A stretch of 64,000 nucleotides of DNA from Kosakonia sp. BYX6 (GTDB taxonomy: Bacteria > Pseudomonadota > Gammaproteobacteria > Enterobacterales > Enterobacteriaceae), in assembly GCF_038449125.1 (NCBI RefSeq), contig NZ_CP151800.1, positions 468,406 through 532,405 on the forward strand. The letters run 5' to 3'. Below are positions 9,016 to 32,467 of the stretch, piece after piece. Made by a program: the position numbers and the translations under genes. How positions within the stretch are numbered: the first letter of the stretch is position 1; each line of letters starts with the position of its first letter. The notes under the pieces were generated by a model that made no database searches, was not told the origin of the DNA, and saw nothing but the letters and a program-made list of their open reading frames with translations.

Positions 9016-9738
9016 ATGTCCAGGTCGCTATTAACCAACGAAACCAGTGAGCTAGATCTCCTGGATCAACGTCCTTTCGATCAGACCGACTTCGATATCC
9101 TCAAATCCTATGAAGCGGTGGTGGACGGGTTAGCGATGCTCATTGGTTCGCACTGCGAAATCGTTTTGCACTCCCTGCAGGATTTGAAATGTTCCGCTAT
9201 CCGCATCGCCAATGGCGAACACACAGGGCGTAAAATTGGCTCACCCATTACCGACCTCGCGCTGCGCATGCTGCACGATATGACCGGTGCCGACAGCAGC
9301 GTCTCGAAGTGCTACTTCACACGCGCGAAAAGCGGCGTACTGATGAAGTCAGTGACGATTGCCATCCGCAACCGCGATCACCGCGTGATTGGTTTACTGT
9401 GCATCAACATGAACCTTGATGTGCCGTTCTCGCAAATTATGAGCACCTTTATCCCGCCTGAAACTCCTGATGTTGGCTCTTCGGTGAACTTTGCGTCTTC
9501 TGTGGAAGACTTGGTTATGCAAACGCTGGAGTTCACCATCGAAGAGGTCAATGCCGATCGTAACGTTTCCAACAATGCCAAGAATCGTCAGATCGTACTG
9601 AACCTCTATGAGAAAGGTATCTTTGATATTAAAGACGCGATCAACCAGGTGGCTGACCGTCTAAATATTTCCAAACACACCGTTTACCTCTATATCCGCC
9701 AGTTCAAAAGCGGCGATTTTTCCGGGCCAGATCGGTAA
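9016..9738 (+). CDS. yheO: YheO family PAS/helix-turn-helix regulator
   Basis: A 240-residue predicted transcriptional regulator: a YheO-type PAS-like domain over about residues 25-150 and a C-terminal helix-turn-helix ([26 protein letters not shown]). No ligand or target is established. The ATG at 9016 is preferred over an in-frame GTG at 9004 because AAAAGGAG (8997-9004) then sits 11 bases upstream. Its stop shares the last base with tusD (9738), so it leads the yheO-tusDCB unit. An inverted repeat lies just upstream of the ribosome site. Confidence 0.9.
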   Translation: MSRSLLTNETSELDLLDQRPFDQTDFDILKSYEAVVDGLAMLIGSHCEIVLHSLQDLKCSAIRIANGEHTGRKIGSPITDLALRMLHDMTGADSSVSKCYFTRAKSGVLMKSVTIAIRNRDHRVIGLLCINMNLDVPFSQIMSTFIPPETPDVGSSVNFASSVEDLVMQTLEFTIEEVNADRNVSNNAKNRQIVLNLYEKGIFDIKDAINQVADRLNISKHTVYLYIRQFKSGDFSGPDR

Positions 9739-10124
9739 TGCGTTTTGCTCTGATGGTGACCGGCCCGGCGTATGGCACACAGCAGGCGAGTAGCGCGTAC
9801 CAGTTTGCTCTGGCGTTACTGGAAGCGGGGCACACGCTCAGTAGTGTTTTCTTTTATCGCGAAGGGGTGAGCAATGCGAATGCGCTCACTGCGCCTGCCA
9901 GCGACGAGTTTGACCTCGTTCGCGCCTGGCAGCGCCTTCATGATGAACAGCAGGTTGAATTGCACATCTGTGTCGCCGCTGCGTTGCGCCGTGGTGTGGT
10001 GGATGACACCGCAGCGCAGCGCCTGGCGCTGCCTGGTGCGAATCTGCAAGCGGGTTTCTCGCTGACGGGGCTTGGTGCGCTGGCCGAAGCCGCGCTCTCT
10101 TGCGATAGAGTGGTGCAGTTCTGA
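9738..10124 (+). CDS. tusD: Sulfurtransferase subunit TusD
   Basis: A 128-residue DsrE-like subunit of the TusBCD hexamer, which relays persulfide sulfur from TusA to TusE for 2-thiolation of the wobble uridine (mnm5s2U) by MnmA. The sulfur-carrying Cys78 is present (LHICVAA). Start and stop overlap the neighbours by one base on each side, giving tight coupling with yheO and tusC. Confidence 0.95.
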   Translation: MRFALMVTGPAYGTQQASSAYQFALALLEAGHTLSSVFFYREGVSNANALTAPASDEFDLVRAWQRLHDEQQVELHICVAAALRRGVVDDTAAQRLALPGANLQAGFSLTGLGALAEAALSCDRVVQF

Positions 10125-10483
10125 TGAAACGTATCGCTTTTGTCTTTACCTCCGCACCGCATGGTTCCTCTTCCGGGCGTGAAGGGCTGGATGCGTTGTT
10201 AGCCACTTCAGCCTTTAGCGATGATATCGGCGTTTTTTTTGTCGGCGACGGCGTATTCCAACTGCTGGCAAACCAACAGCCGGGGGCGATTCTGGCGCGG
10301 GATTACATCGCGACGTTTAAAGTCCTTCCTCTTTATGACATCGAACAGTGCTGGCTGTGCGCGGCTTCGCTGCGTGAACGCGGTTTAGGCGATGAGACGG
10401 CATTTGTTCTACCCGCTCAGCGTCTGGAGCCGGACGCGCTGCGCGACGCGCTTGAGCAATACGCTGTCGTACTGACCTTTTGA
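10124..10483 (+). CDS. tusC: Sulfurtransferase complex subunit TusC
   Basis: A 119-residue DsrF-like subunit of the TusBCD complex, same length as in E. coli. It has the DsrE-fold N-terminus ([20 protein letters not shown]). The ATG overlaps the tusD TGA (10122-10125), and tusB begins 7 bases after its stop. Confidence 0.94.
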   Translation: MKRIAFVFTSAPHGSSSGREGLDALLATSAFSDDIGVFFVGDGVFQLLANQQPGAILARDYIATFKVLPLYDIEQCWLCAASLRERGLGDETAFVLPAQRLEPDALRDALEQYAVVLTF

Positions 10484-10490
10484 GGCGCTT

Positions 10491-10778
10491 ATGCTGTTGA
10501 CTTTATCCCGCTCACCCTGGCAGTGCGATATGGCGGCGCTGCTGCGCTTGCTGCGGCCGGGGGATGATTTGCTACTGTTATCCGATGGAGTAGCGGCTGC
10601 GCTGGAGGGCGGGCGTTATGTTGAGTTATTACTGAACGCCCCCATAACAGTGCATGTGCTAAAAGATGACGTTGATGCTCGCGGTCTTGATGGTCAAATT
10701 TCGAGCAGTGTCGCCAAGGTTAGCTATACTGATTTCGTTAGCCTGACGGTGAAAAACGCCGTCCAGATGCATTGGTAA
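10491..10778 (+). CDS. tusB: Sulfurtransferase complex subunit TusB
   Basis: A 95-residue DsrH-like subunit completing the TusBCD hexamer, same length as E. coli TusB. It ends NAVQMHW, the usual C-terminus. It is followed directly by the str operon promoter, so the tus genes and str share a transcription direction and may be partly read through. Confidence 0.93.
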   Translation: MLLTLSRSPWQCDMAALLRLLRPGDDLLLLSDGVAAALEGGRYVELLLNAPITVHVLKDDVDARGLDGQISSSVAKVSYTDFVSLTVKNAVQMHW

Positions 10779-10799
10779 TGTGGGATCGCTGTATATTTC

Positions 10800-11277
<478 letters not shown>

Positions 11278-11358
11278 TGGTTCTCCGTTAAGTAAGGCCA
11301 AACTGTTTTAACTTAATGTCAAACTAAACTCTTAGAGTTTTGGACAATCCTGAATTAA

Positions 11359-14058
<2,700 letters not shown>

Positions 14059-14083
14059 GCCGCAGGGTTAAAACCAAAGTCCC

Positions 14084-15313
<1,230 letters not shown>

Positions 15314-15330
15314 TTATTTAGCTTTGAATT

Positions 15331-15357
15331 AAAAAGGGCACTTCGGTGCCCTTTTTA
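15331..15357 (+). terminator. str operon terminator
   Basis: AAAAAGGGCAC paired with GTGCCCTTTT around a TTCG tetraloop, followed by T residues, 17 bases after the tuf stop. Confidence 0.95.
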
Positions 15358-15435
15358 CTGTCTGTCATTGATGGCCCGGTATTATTTACCCGCGATTTAG
15401 TTATGCAAGTACGCGCACTTTTACAGTTGCATCGT

Positions 15436-15454
15436 TGTAATCATAACCATTCTC
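15436..15454. promoter_or_regulatory. Candidate Fur box upstream of bfd
   Basis: TGTAATCATAACCATTCTC matches the 19-base Fur consensus (GATAATGATAATCATTATC) at 14 positions. It lies 39 bases before the bfd start, so iron-loaded Fur would block bfd transcription. This fits the known iron-starvation induction of bfd. Confidence 0.75.
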
Positions 15455-15492
15455 ATTTACACTTCTGTGCATAAAGTGAACGGGAGTGATTC

Positions 15493-15687
15493 ATGTACGT
15501 TTGTTTGTGTAATGGTGTAAGTGATAAGAAAATTCGCCAGGCAGTGCGCCAGTTTCACCCTCAGTCATTTCAACAACTCCGCAAATTTGTTCCGGTAGGA
15601 AATCAATGTGGTAAATGTATTCGTGCGGCAAGAGAAATTATGCAGGACGAATTGACGCAGATGCCGGAATACAAAGAGATCGCCTAA
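15493..15687 (+). CDS. bfd: Bacterioferritin-associated ferredoxin Bfd
   Basis: A 64-residue [2Fe-2S] ferredoxin that docks on bacterioferritin and delivers electrons to reduce and release stored iron. The four ligand cysteines are present: C4 and C6, then C39 and C42 (CGKC). It precedes bfr by 72 bases and carries a Fur-like box in its promoter region, consistent with mobilising iron when the metal is scarce. Confidence 0.95.
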   Translation: MYVCLCNGVSDKKIRQAVRQFHPQSFQQLRKFVPVGNQCGKCIRAAREIMQDELTQMPEYKEIA

Positions 15688-15759
15688 AGCTCTATCTTTT
15701 TTTTGACATCCTTGTAGCCCCATCTACGCTTCAATGAGTGGAAGCGGAGGGACTATATA

Positions 15760-16236
15760 ATGAAAGGTGATGTTAAAATCATAAATTATCTCAATAAATT
15801 ATTGGGAAATGAGCTTGTCGCAATCAATCAATACTTTCTCCACGCGAGAATGTTCAAAAATTGGGGACTGACGCGCCTCAACGATGTTGAATACCATGAA
15901 TCCATTGATGAAATGAAACATGCCGATCTATACATTGAGCGTATTTTATTTCTTGAAGGGCTACCGAATTTGCAGGATTTAGGCAAACTCGGGATTGGTG
16001 AAGATGTCGAAGAGATGCTGCAATCAGACCTTCGTCTGGAACTGGAAGGCGCAAAAGATCTGCGTGAAGCGATCGCTTATGCCGACAGCGTTCATGACTA
16101 TGTTAGCCGCGATATGATGATCAATATTCTTGCCGAAGAAGAGCATCATATTGACTGGTTGGAAACAGAGCTCGATCTTATCTCGAAAATCGGCATCCAG
16201 AATTATCTCCAGTCGCAAATCAAAGTTGAAGATTAA
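15760..16236 (+). CDS. bfr: Bacterioferritin
   Basis: A 158-residue heme-containing ferritin subunit that assembles into a 24-mer iron store. All ferroxidase ligands are visible (E18, E51, H54, E94, E127, H130) and Met52, the axial heme ligand shared across the dimer interface, is conserved. The stop at 16234-16236 overlaps the stop of the convergent peptidase gene, and its terminator lies inside that gene. Confidence 0.97.
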   Translation: MKGDVKIINYLNKLLGNELVAINQYFLHARMFKNWGLTRLNDVEYHESIDEMKHADLYIERILFLEGLPNLQDLGKLGIGEDVEEMLQSDLRLELEGAKDLREAIAYADSVHDYVSRDMMINILAEEEHHIDWLETELDLISKIGIQNYLQSQIKVED

Positions 16237-16688
16237 GACGGTATCAAAGCCGGATACCCGATCAGTAAACCCGCTGCCGCCAGAAATGGCCCAAAAGGCA
16301 GCGGGTTTTTTAATGCCTGCAAACTTCGGCGACGAAGAACATTAACGCTCATCGCACCACAGGCGAGAAGCGAAGCAACGAATACCAATGCGGGTAATTG
16401 CTCCCAACCATGCCAGGCACCCAGAGCAGAAAGATATTTCACGTCGCCATAGCCAAGACCTTCTTTACCGCGTAGCAACCGATAGCTCCAATAAAGAAAG
16501 GCGAAACCCGCATAACCCGCCACCGCACCTATTACCGATTGCGGCAAAAACTCAACATGCGAAGTGCAATGCCAAACGAGACCTGACCAGAGAAGAGGGC
16601 AGGTGAAACTATCCGGCAGCAGACCGCTGCGCATGTCATACCTGACAAGAATCAGGTTTAGTAGCAAATATATAGAAAGAAAAAGCAT
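16233..16688 (-). CDS. A24 prepilin-peptidase-like protein lacking the N-terminal domain
   Basis: A 151-residue polytopic protein equal to the catalytic half of type 4 prepilin peptidases (GspO/PilD). Both active-site aspartates are in place: [10 protein letters not shown] (Asp18) and the GxGD motif in [11 protein letters not shown]. The N-terminal methyltransferase-like part of E. coli GspO (225 residues, same place next to bfr) is missing; the ATG at 16688 starts directly in a membrane helix. No pilin or type II secretion genes occur in the window, so its substrate is unknown. It may be a functional stand-alone peptidase or a remnant of gspO; the intact catalytic motifs favour the former. 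Confidence 0.78.
   Translation of the reverse strand: MLFLSIYLLLNLILVRYDMRSGLLPDSFTCPLLWSGLVWHCTSHVEFLPQSVIGAVAGYAGFAFLYWSYRLLRGKEGLGYGDVKYLSALGAWHGWEQLPALVFVASLLACGAMSVNVLRRRSLQALKNPLPFGPFLAAAGLLIGYPALIPS
16267..16311 (+). terminator. bfr terminator inside the opposite-strand peptidase gene
   Basis: AAACCCGCTGCC (16267-16278) pairs perfectly with GGCAGCGGGTTT (16297-16308) and a T-run follows. It is a 12-bp stem with a small inner GCC/GGC stem in the loop. The same bases on the other strand encode the peptidase segment NPLPFGPFL. Confidence 0.9.
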
Positions 16689-16866
16689 GGCATCCCTGCC
16701 TCGTCATTGACCAACACAATGAGCGAAGGATGCGTAAAACGAGGCGGTAAACAAAGGCGACAATTCCGCTATTGCGATCACCTTTCCAGGAAATATCATT
16801 GAGGAAACCTCCTTTGCATCCTTTCTGCGAGCATATGCACTGAGTTGTGTAATTTCTAAACTGTAC

Positions 16867-16894
16867 TTGCGTCTGGCCCAAATTTACGTATAAT
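16867..16894 (+). promoter_or_regulatory. S10 operon promoter
   Basis: TTGCGT (16867-16872) and a perfect TATAAT (16889-16894), 16-base spacer, followed by a GC-rich discriminator GCGCGGG as expected for a stringently controlled promoter. It matches the E. coli S10 promoter position about 175 bases upstream of rpsJ. Confidence 0.88.
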
Positions 16895-16990
16895 GCGCGG
16901 GCTTGTCGTAATTGACGGGTGGTTCAATCTGAACCATAGCGGTGTTGTTTAATCGCTAACAATGCTCCCAATCGGGGGGCTACGTAAGAA

Positions 16991-17032
16991 CGATTACACT
17001 CCCCCATCAATCGTAATGGGTGTGAGGAGTAA
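16991..17032 (+). promoter_or_regulatory. S10 leader, L4-responsive attenuator hairpin region
   Basis: The leader contains an imperfect stem built from TTACACTCCCCCAT and ATGGGTGTGAGGAGTAA, followed by TTATTTTCG. Its place and shape correspond to the E. coli S10 leader hairpin where ribosomal protein L4 with NusA causes premature termination and also represses translation. The correspondence is from memory. Confidence 0.75.
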
Positions 17033-17380
<348 letters not shown>

Positions 17381-17400
17381 TCAGGTCATCGAGCGATTGA

Positions 17401-19796
<2,396 letters not shown>

Positions 19797-19809
19797 TTTT
19801 AGAGGATAA

Positions 19810-20091
<282 letters not shown>

Positions 20092-20096
20092 GGTAG

Positions 20097-22025
<1,929 letters not shown>

Positions 22026-22046
22026 TACAGTACGCGTTCTCAAACG

Positions 22047-22080
22047 AATAAACGGCTCAGCGATGAGCCGTTTATTTTTT
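22047..22080 (+). terminator. S10 operon terminator
   Basis: A 13-bp perfect stem (AATAAACGGCTCA with TGAGCCGTTTATT) around GCGA, followed by four more T residues. It separates the S10 and spc operons. Confidence 0.92.
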
Positions 22081-22101
22081 CTACCCATATCTAGGAAGCG
22101 G

Positions 22102-22110
22102 TGTTATAAT
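22102..22110 (+). promoter_or_regulatory. spc operon promoter, extended -10
   Basis: TGTTATAAT is an extended -10 (TGn plus perfect TATAAT at 22105-22110) followed by a G/C discriminator. The -35 region at about 22082-22087 (TACCCA) is weak, so the extended -10 probably carries recognition. It lies 80 bases before rplN. Confidence 0.8.
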
Positions 22111-22178
22111 GCTGCGCCCCCGATATGGGGCTTTTTATCGACCCTGATTCTGGGGTCTTCAGTAGTAGTTGACATTAG

Positions 22179-23441
<1,263 letters not shown>

Positions 23442-23446
23442 GGTAG

Positions 23447-23761
<315 letters not shown>

Positions 23762-23788
23762 TTGTCACCAATTGAATCACGGGAGTAA

Positions 23789-25096
<1,308 letters not shown>

Positions 25097-25101
25097 GGTA
25101 G

Positions 25102-26235
<1,134 letters not shown>

Positions 26236-26242
26236 GTAGCAG

Positions 26243-27574
26243 ATGGCTAAACAACCGGGATTAGATTTTCAAAGTGCCAAGGGTGGAATTGGCGAACTGA
26301 AACGCAGACTGCTGTTTGTTATCGGTGCGTTGATTGTGTTCCGTATTGGCTCTTTTATTCCGATCCCTGGTATTGATGCCGCTGTACTTGCCAAACTGCT
26401 TGAGCAACAGCGTGGCACCATCATTGAAATGTTTAACATGTTCTCTGGTGGTGCTCTCAGCCGTGCTTCTATCTTTGCTCTGGGTATTATGCCGTATATT
26501 TCGGCATCAATTATTATCCAGCTGTTAACGGTCGTTCATCCGGCCCTGGCGGAGTTGAAGAAAGAAGGGGAGTCTGGTCGTCGTAAGATCAGCCAGTACA
26601 CCCGTTACGGTACTCTGGTGTTGGCCATATTCCAGTCGATCGGTATTGCTACCGGTTTACCGAATATGCCTGGTATGCAAGGTCTGGTAATGAATCCAGG
26701 CTTTGCATTCTATTTCACCGCTGTTGTGAGTCTGGTTACAGGAACAATGTTCCTGATGTGGCTCGGTGAACAGATTACTGAACGCGGTATCGGTAACGGT
26801 ATCTCGATCATTATCTTTGCCGGCATTGTGGCGGGTCTTCCGCCAGCCATTGCCCATACTATCGAGCAAGCGCGTCAAGGCGACCTGCACTTCCTCCTGT
26901 TGCTGTTGGTTGCAGTATTAGTATTCGCAGTGACGTTCTTTGTTGTTTTCGTTGAACGTGGTCAACGCCGCATTGTGGTGAACTACGCGAAACGTCAGCA
27001 AGGCCGTCGTGTCTATGCTGCTCAGAGCACACATTTACCGCTGAAAGTGAATATGGCGGGGGTAATCCCGGCAATCTTCGCTTCCAGTATTATTCTGTTC
27101 CCGGCTACCATCGCGTCATGGTTCGGGGGCGGTACTGGTTGGAACTGGCTGACAACAATTTCGCTGTATTTGCAGCCTGGGCAACCGCTTTATGTGTTAC
27201 TCTATGCGTCTGCAATCATCTTCTTCTGTTTCTTTTACACGGCGTTGGTTTTCAACCCGCGTGAAACAGCAGATAACCTGAAGAAGTCCGGTGCATTTGT
27301 ACCAGGAATTCGTCCGGGAGAGCAAACGGCGAAGTATATCGATAAAGTAATGACCCGTCTGACTTTGGTCGGTGCGCTCTATATTACTTTTATCTGCCTG
27401 ATCCCGGAGTTCATGCGTGATGCAATGAAAGTACCGTTCTACTTCGGTGGGACCTCCCTGCTTATCGTTGTTGTCGTGATTATGGACTTTATGGCTCAAG
27501 TGCAAACTCTAATGATGTCCAGTCAGTATGAGTCTGCATTGAAGAAGGCGAACCTGAAAGGCTACGGCCGTTAA
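26243..27574 (+). CDS. secY: Preprotein translocase channel subunit SecY
   Basis: A 443-residue inner-membrane protein with ten transmembrane segments forming the SecYEG protein-conducting channel. The cytoplasmic loop with [16 protein letters not shown], which contacts the ribosome and SecA, is intact. It is the only non-ribosomal gene of the spc operon and starts 7 bases after rplO. Confidence 0.98.
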   Translation: MAKQPGLDFQSAKGGIGELKRRLLFVIGALIVFRIGSFIPIPGIDAAVLAKLLEQQRGTIIEMFNMFSGGALSRASIFALGIMPYISASIIIQLLTVVHPALAELKKEGESGRRKISQYTRYGTLVLAIFQSIGIATGLPNMPGMQGLVMNPGFAFYFTAVVSLVTGTMFLMWLGEQITERGIGNGISIIIFAGIVAGLPPAIAHTIEQARQGDLHFLLLLLVAVLVFAVTFFVVFVERGQRRIVVNYAKRQQGRRVYAAQSTHLPLKVNMAGVIPAIFASSIILFPATIASWFGGGTGWNWLTTISLYLQPGQPLYVLLYASAIIFFCFFYTALVFNPRETADNLKKSGAFVPGIRPGEQTAKYIDKVMTRLTLVGALYITFICLIPEFMRDAMKVPFYFGGTSLLIVVVVIMDFMAQVQTLMMSSQYESALKKANLKGYGR

Positions 27575-27721
<147 letters not shown>

Positions 27722-27739
27722 TTATTTCGCATATTTTTC

Positions 27740-27768
27740 TTGCAAAGTTGGGTTGAGCTGGCTAGATT
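27740..27768 (+). promoter_or_regulatory. alpha operon promoter
   Basis: TTGCAA (27740-27745) and TAGATT (27763-27768), spacer 17 bases. It matches the position of the E. coli alpha promoter and overlaps the spc end hairpin. Confidence 0.8.
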
Positions 27769-27784
27769 AGCCAGCCAATCTTTT
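27751..27784 (+). terminator. spc operon terminator overlapping the alpha promoter
   Basis: CTGGCTA (27758-27764) pairs with TAGCCAG (27768-27774), extended by GGTTG/CAATC, then TTTTG. The hairpin contains the -10 of the alpha promoter, so termination and re-initiation share sequence. Confidence 0.7.
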
Positions 27785-27785
27785 G

Positions 27786-28224
<439 letters not shown>

Positions 28225-28237
28225 TCGGGGTGATTGA

Positions 28238-28630
<393 letters not shown>

Positions 28631-28646
28631 CGCGGTCGTTTTCTAG

Positions 28647-29285
<639 letters not shown>

Positions 29286-29310
29286 AGCTTAGTACCAAAG
29301 AGAGGACACA

Positions 29311-30300
29311 ATGCAGGGTTCTGTGACAGAGTTTCTAAAACCGCGCCTGGTAGATATCGAGCAAGTGAGTTCGACGCACGCCAAGGTGACCCTTGAGCCT
29401 TTAGAGCGTGGCTTTGGCCATACTCTGGGTAACGCACTGCGCCGTATTCTGCTCTCATCGATGCCGGGTTGCGCGGTGACTGAGGTTGAGATTGATGGTG
29501 TACTTCATGAGTACAGCACCAAAGAAGGCGTTCAGGAAGATATCCTTGAAATCCTGCTCAACCTGAAAGGGCTGGCGGTGAGAGTTCAGGGTAAAGATGA
29601 TGTTATTCTTACTCTGAATAAATCTGGCATTGGCCCTGTGACCGCAGCCGACATTACCCACGACGGTGATGTCGAAATCGTCAAGCCGCAGCATGTGATC
29701 TGCCACCTGACCGATGAAAACGCATCTATCAATATGCGTATCAAAGTTCAGCGCGGGCGTGGTTATGTGCCGGCGTCTGCCCGAATTCATTCGGAAGAAG
29801 ATGAGCGCCCGATCGGCCGTCTGCTGGTTGATGCGTGCTACAGCCCTGTAGAGCGAATTGCCTATAATGTTGAAGCAGCACGTGTTGAACAGCGTACCGA
29901 CCTGGACAAGCTGGTCATCGAAATGGAAACCAATGGCACAATCGATCCTGAAGAGGCGATTCGTCGTGCGGCAACCATCCTGGCAGAACAACTTGAAGCT
30001 TTCGTTGACTTACGTGATGTACGTCAGCCGGAAGTTAAAGAAGAGAAACCAGAATTCGATCCGATCCTGCTGCGCCCTGTTGACGATCTGGAATTGACTG
30101 TCCGCTCTGCTAACTGCCTTAAGGCAGAAGCTATCCACTATATCGGTGATCTGGTACAGCGTACTGAGGTTGAGTTGCTGAAAACGCCGAACCTGGGTAA
30201 AAAATCTCTTACCGAGATTAAAGACGTGCTGGCTTCACGTGGTCTGTCTCTGGGCATGCGCCTGGAAAACTGGCCGCCGGCAAGCATTGCTGACGAGTAA
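29311..30300 (+). CDS. rpoA: RNA polymerase alpha subunit
   Basis: A 329-residue subunit: N-terminal dimerisation and assembly domain (about 1-235), linker, and C-terminal DNA- and activator-binding domain. The UP-element contact motif RSANCLKAE, which contains the arginine known as R265, is intact. Same length as in E. coli. Confidence 0.98.
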
Positions 30301-30316
30301 CCGGATCACAGGTTAA

Positions 30317-30727
<411 letters not shown>

Positions 30728-30740
30728 TCTGTAGTAACGT

Positions 30741-30768
30741 AAAAAAACCCGCCTCGGCGGGTTTTTTT
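30741..30768 (+). terminator. alpha operon terminator
   Basis: AAAAAAACCCGCC paired with GGCGGGTTTTTTT around a TC-containing loop; long T-run. Intrinsic terminator. Confidence 0.95.
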
Positions 30769-30835
30769 ATACCCTCCACATCTACACACTCCTACAATAC
30801 GTGTACCTTTTTTGTTCAACCCCCGGGAGGCCATA

Positions 30836-31204
30836 ATGTGGTTACTTGATCAGTGGGCAGAACGGCATATCCTTGATGCCCAGCAAAAGGGTGAGTTTGA
30901 CAATCTTGCTGGTAGCGGCGAACCCCTCTTTTTGGATGATGATTCGCATGTCCCGAATGAGCTCCGTGCTGGATATCGTTTGTTAAAGAATGCAAGTTGC
31001 CTTCCGCCGGAGCTCGAATATCGGAAAGAAGCTGTGGCACTTATCGATCTGCTTACCAGCGTTCAAGATGATCATCCGCAATACCATGAACTTAATCGTC
31101 GATTGTCATTACTTGAGCTGAAACTACGGCAAGCAGGACTAAGCACCGATTTTCTCCGTGGGGAGTACGCAGCGCAGCTGCTACAAAAGATCAACGAGGA
31201 GTAG
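30836..31204 (+). CDS. yhdN: YhdN family protein (DUF1992)
   Basis: A 122-residue protein of the DnaJ-homologue subfamily C member 28-like conserved domain (MWLLDQWAERHILDAQQKGEFDNLAG). Function unknown. The ATG at 30836 follows GGGAGG; an in-frame upstream TTG is rejected. It precedes zntR by 8 bases, so the two are probably co-transcribed. Confidence 0.88.
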   Translation: MWLLDQWAERHILDAQQKGEFDNLAGSGEPLFLDDDSHVPNELRAGYRLLKNASCLPPELEYRKEAVALIDLLTSVQDDHPQYHELNRRLSLLELKLRQAGLSTDFLRGEYAAQLLQKINEE

Positions 31205-31212
31205 TAGTAACC

Positions 31213-31644
31213 ATGTACCGCATTGGTGAAATTGCAAAAATGGCGGACGTCACCCCGGACACAATCCGTTATTACGAAAAGCAGCAGATGATGGATCATG
31301 AAGTACGAACCGAGGGTGGCTTTCGTCTCTACACCGACAAAGACCTGCAGCGCCTGAAATTCATTCGTCATGCCCGGCAATTAGGTTTTACCCTTGAGTC
31401 AATTCGCGAGCTTCTGTCGATCCGTATCGATCCAGAACACCATACATGCCAGGAATCGAAAAGCATTGTGCAAGAGCGGCTTAGCGAAGTCGAAGCGCGA
31501 ATAGAAGAATTGCAGTCAATGCGCCGCTCATTACAAAAACTCAATGATGCATGTTGTGGGACAGCTCACAGCAGTGTCTATTGTTCAATTCTTGAAGCTC
31601 TGGAACAGGGAGTAGGTAGTAACCCGAATACCGTGCGCAGTTGA
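31213..31644 (+). CDS. zntR: Zn(II)-responsive MerR-family regulator ZntR
   Basis: A 143-residue MerR-type activator that senses cytoplasmic zinc and turns on the exporter zntA by DNA distortion. The N-terminal winged helix (YRIGEIAKMADVTPDTIRYYE) leads into a long dimerisation helix. The zinc ligands are in place: C79, C114, C115, H119 and C124. zntA is not in the window. Confidence 0.95.
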   Translation: MYRIGEIAKMADVTPDTIRYYEKQQMMDHEVRTEGGFRLYTDKDLQRLKFIRHARQLGFTLESIRELLSIRIDPEHHTCQESKSIVQERLSEVEARIEELQSMRRSLQKLNDACCGTAHSSVYCSILEALEQGVGSNPNTVRS

Positions 31645-31701
31645 TCTTATGAATCGGGAAGTCTACACTTCGCCCGTTTTCACATACAATCTGGAGAAAT
31701 A

Positions 31702-31914
31702 ATGAGCCGCTATCAACATACCAAAGGGCAGATTAACGATAACGCCATTGAGGCGCTACTACATGACCCGCTGTTTCGGCAACGTGTCGAGAAAAATAAG
31801 AAAGGAAAAGGGAGTTATCTGCGGAAGAATAAACATACTAAACGAGGCTTTCAGGAGGCCAGTGGCAAGCAAGCGAATCGCTTATTTACCACTGGCCTTC
31901 TTGCATCTGCTTAA
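31702..31914 (+). CDS. arfA: Alternative ribosome-rescue factor ArfA
   Basis: A 70-residue factor that recruits RF2 to ribosomes stalled on nonstop mRNA when trans-translation fails. The N-terminal active part ([24 protein letters not shown]) is highly conserved. The last third of the gene contains a strong hairpin (31856-31898), the element that in E. coli triggers RNase III cleavage or termination so that the mRNA is itself nonstop and the protein is made only when tmRNA is lacking. Its stop overlaps that of convergent mscL by four bases. Confidence 0.93.
   Translation: MSRYQHTKGQINDNAIEALLHDPLFRQRVEKNKKGKGSYLRKNKHTKRGFQEASGKQANRLFTTGLLASA
31856..31898 (+). promoter_or_regulatory. Nonstop-generating hairpin within arfA
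   Basis: AGGCCAGTGG (31856-31865) pairs perfectly with CCACTGGCCT (31889-31898); a smaller AAGCG/CGCTT stem (31871-31883) lies inside. It falls at codons 52-66, ahead of the stop codon. On the other strand it could serve as 3' structure for mscL. Confidence 0.85.
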
Positions 31915-32324
31915 CTGCGATTGTTTTGCTCTTTCAGCAGATCGCGGATTTCACTCAGCAACACTTCTTCTTTACTCGGTGCCGGTGGTGTTTTCGGCTG
32001 TTCTTCATGTTTGCGTTTCAGTTTATTGATCACTTTAATCGCCAGGAAAATGGCAAAAGCGACAATGATGAAATCAAAAATATTCTGAATGAAGACGCCG
32101 TAATGCATGACGACAGCGGGTACATCTCCCTGAGCGTCACGTAATATCAGCGCAAACTGTTTAAAATCGATCCCGCCAATTAATAAACCCAATGGCGGCA
32201 TAATGATATCGGCAACCAGCGATGAAACTATTTTACCGAATGCTGCACCGATAATTACACCTACTGCCAAATCGACTACATTTCCGCGCATCGCGAATTC
32301 GCGGAATTCTTTTAACATACTCAT
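31911..32324 (-). CDS. mscL: Large-conductance mechanosensitive channel MscL
   Basis: A 137-residue homopentameric channel that opens under membrane tension to release osmolytes during osmotic downshock. Two transmembrane helices ([19 protein letters not shown] and the [17 protein letters not shown] region) with a periplasmic loop and a C-terminal helical bundle. The ATG at 32324 ([14 protein letters not shown]) is preferred over 32336 by family length. Confidence 0.96.
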   Translation of the reverse strand: MSMLKEFREFAMRGNVVDLAVGVIIGAAFGKIVSSLVADIIMPPLGLLIGGIDFKQFALILRDAQGDVPAVVMHYGVFIQNIFDFIIVAFAIFLAIKVINKLKRKHEEQPKTPPAPSKEEVLLSEIRDLLKEQNNRS

Positions 32325-32432
32325 CGTTTTCTCCATGTGCTGTACGTCACAATAAGTCTAACAACATACGGAGCAATTTCCATTTGATGGCCTAAATTAG
32401 TGAGATTTCTTAGCCCCTTACAAACATAGGGA

Positions 32433-32461
32433 ATAAAAAGGGACGCTCAATAGTGCGTCCC
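32433..32461 (-). terminator. trkA-side terminator
   Basis: On the minus strand GGGACGC pairs with GCGTCCC around ACTATTGA, followed by TTTTTATT. It lies just past the trkA stop codon and ends that minus-strand transcript. Confidence 0.9.
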
Positions 32462-32467
32462 AAATTA

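Noticed and set aside
16636-16881. 81-codon minus-strand frame upstream of the peptidase gene, considered as its missing N-terminal domain
   Set aside because: The translation has no membrane helices or cysteine motifs of a prepilin methyltransferase domain and it runs into the S10 promoter.
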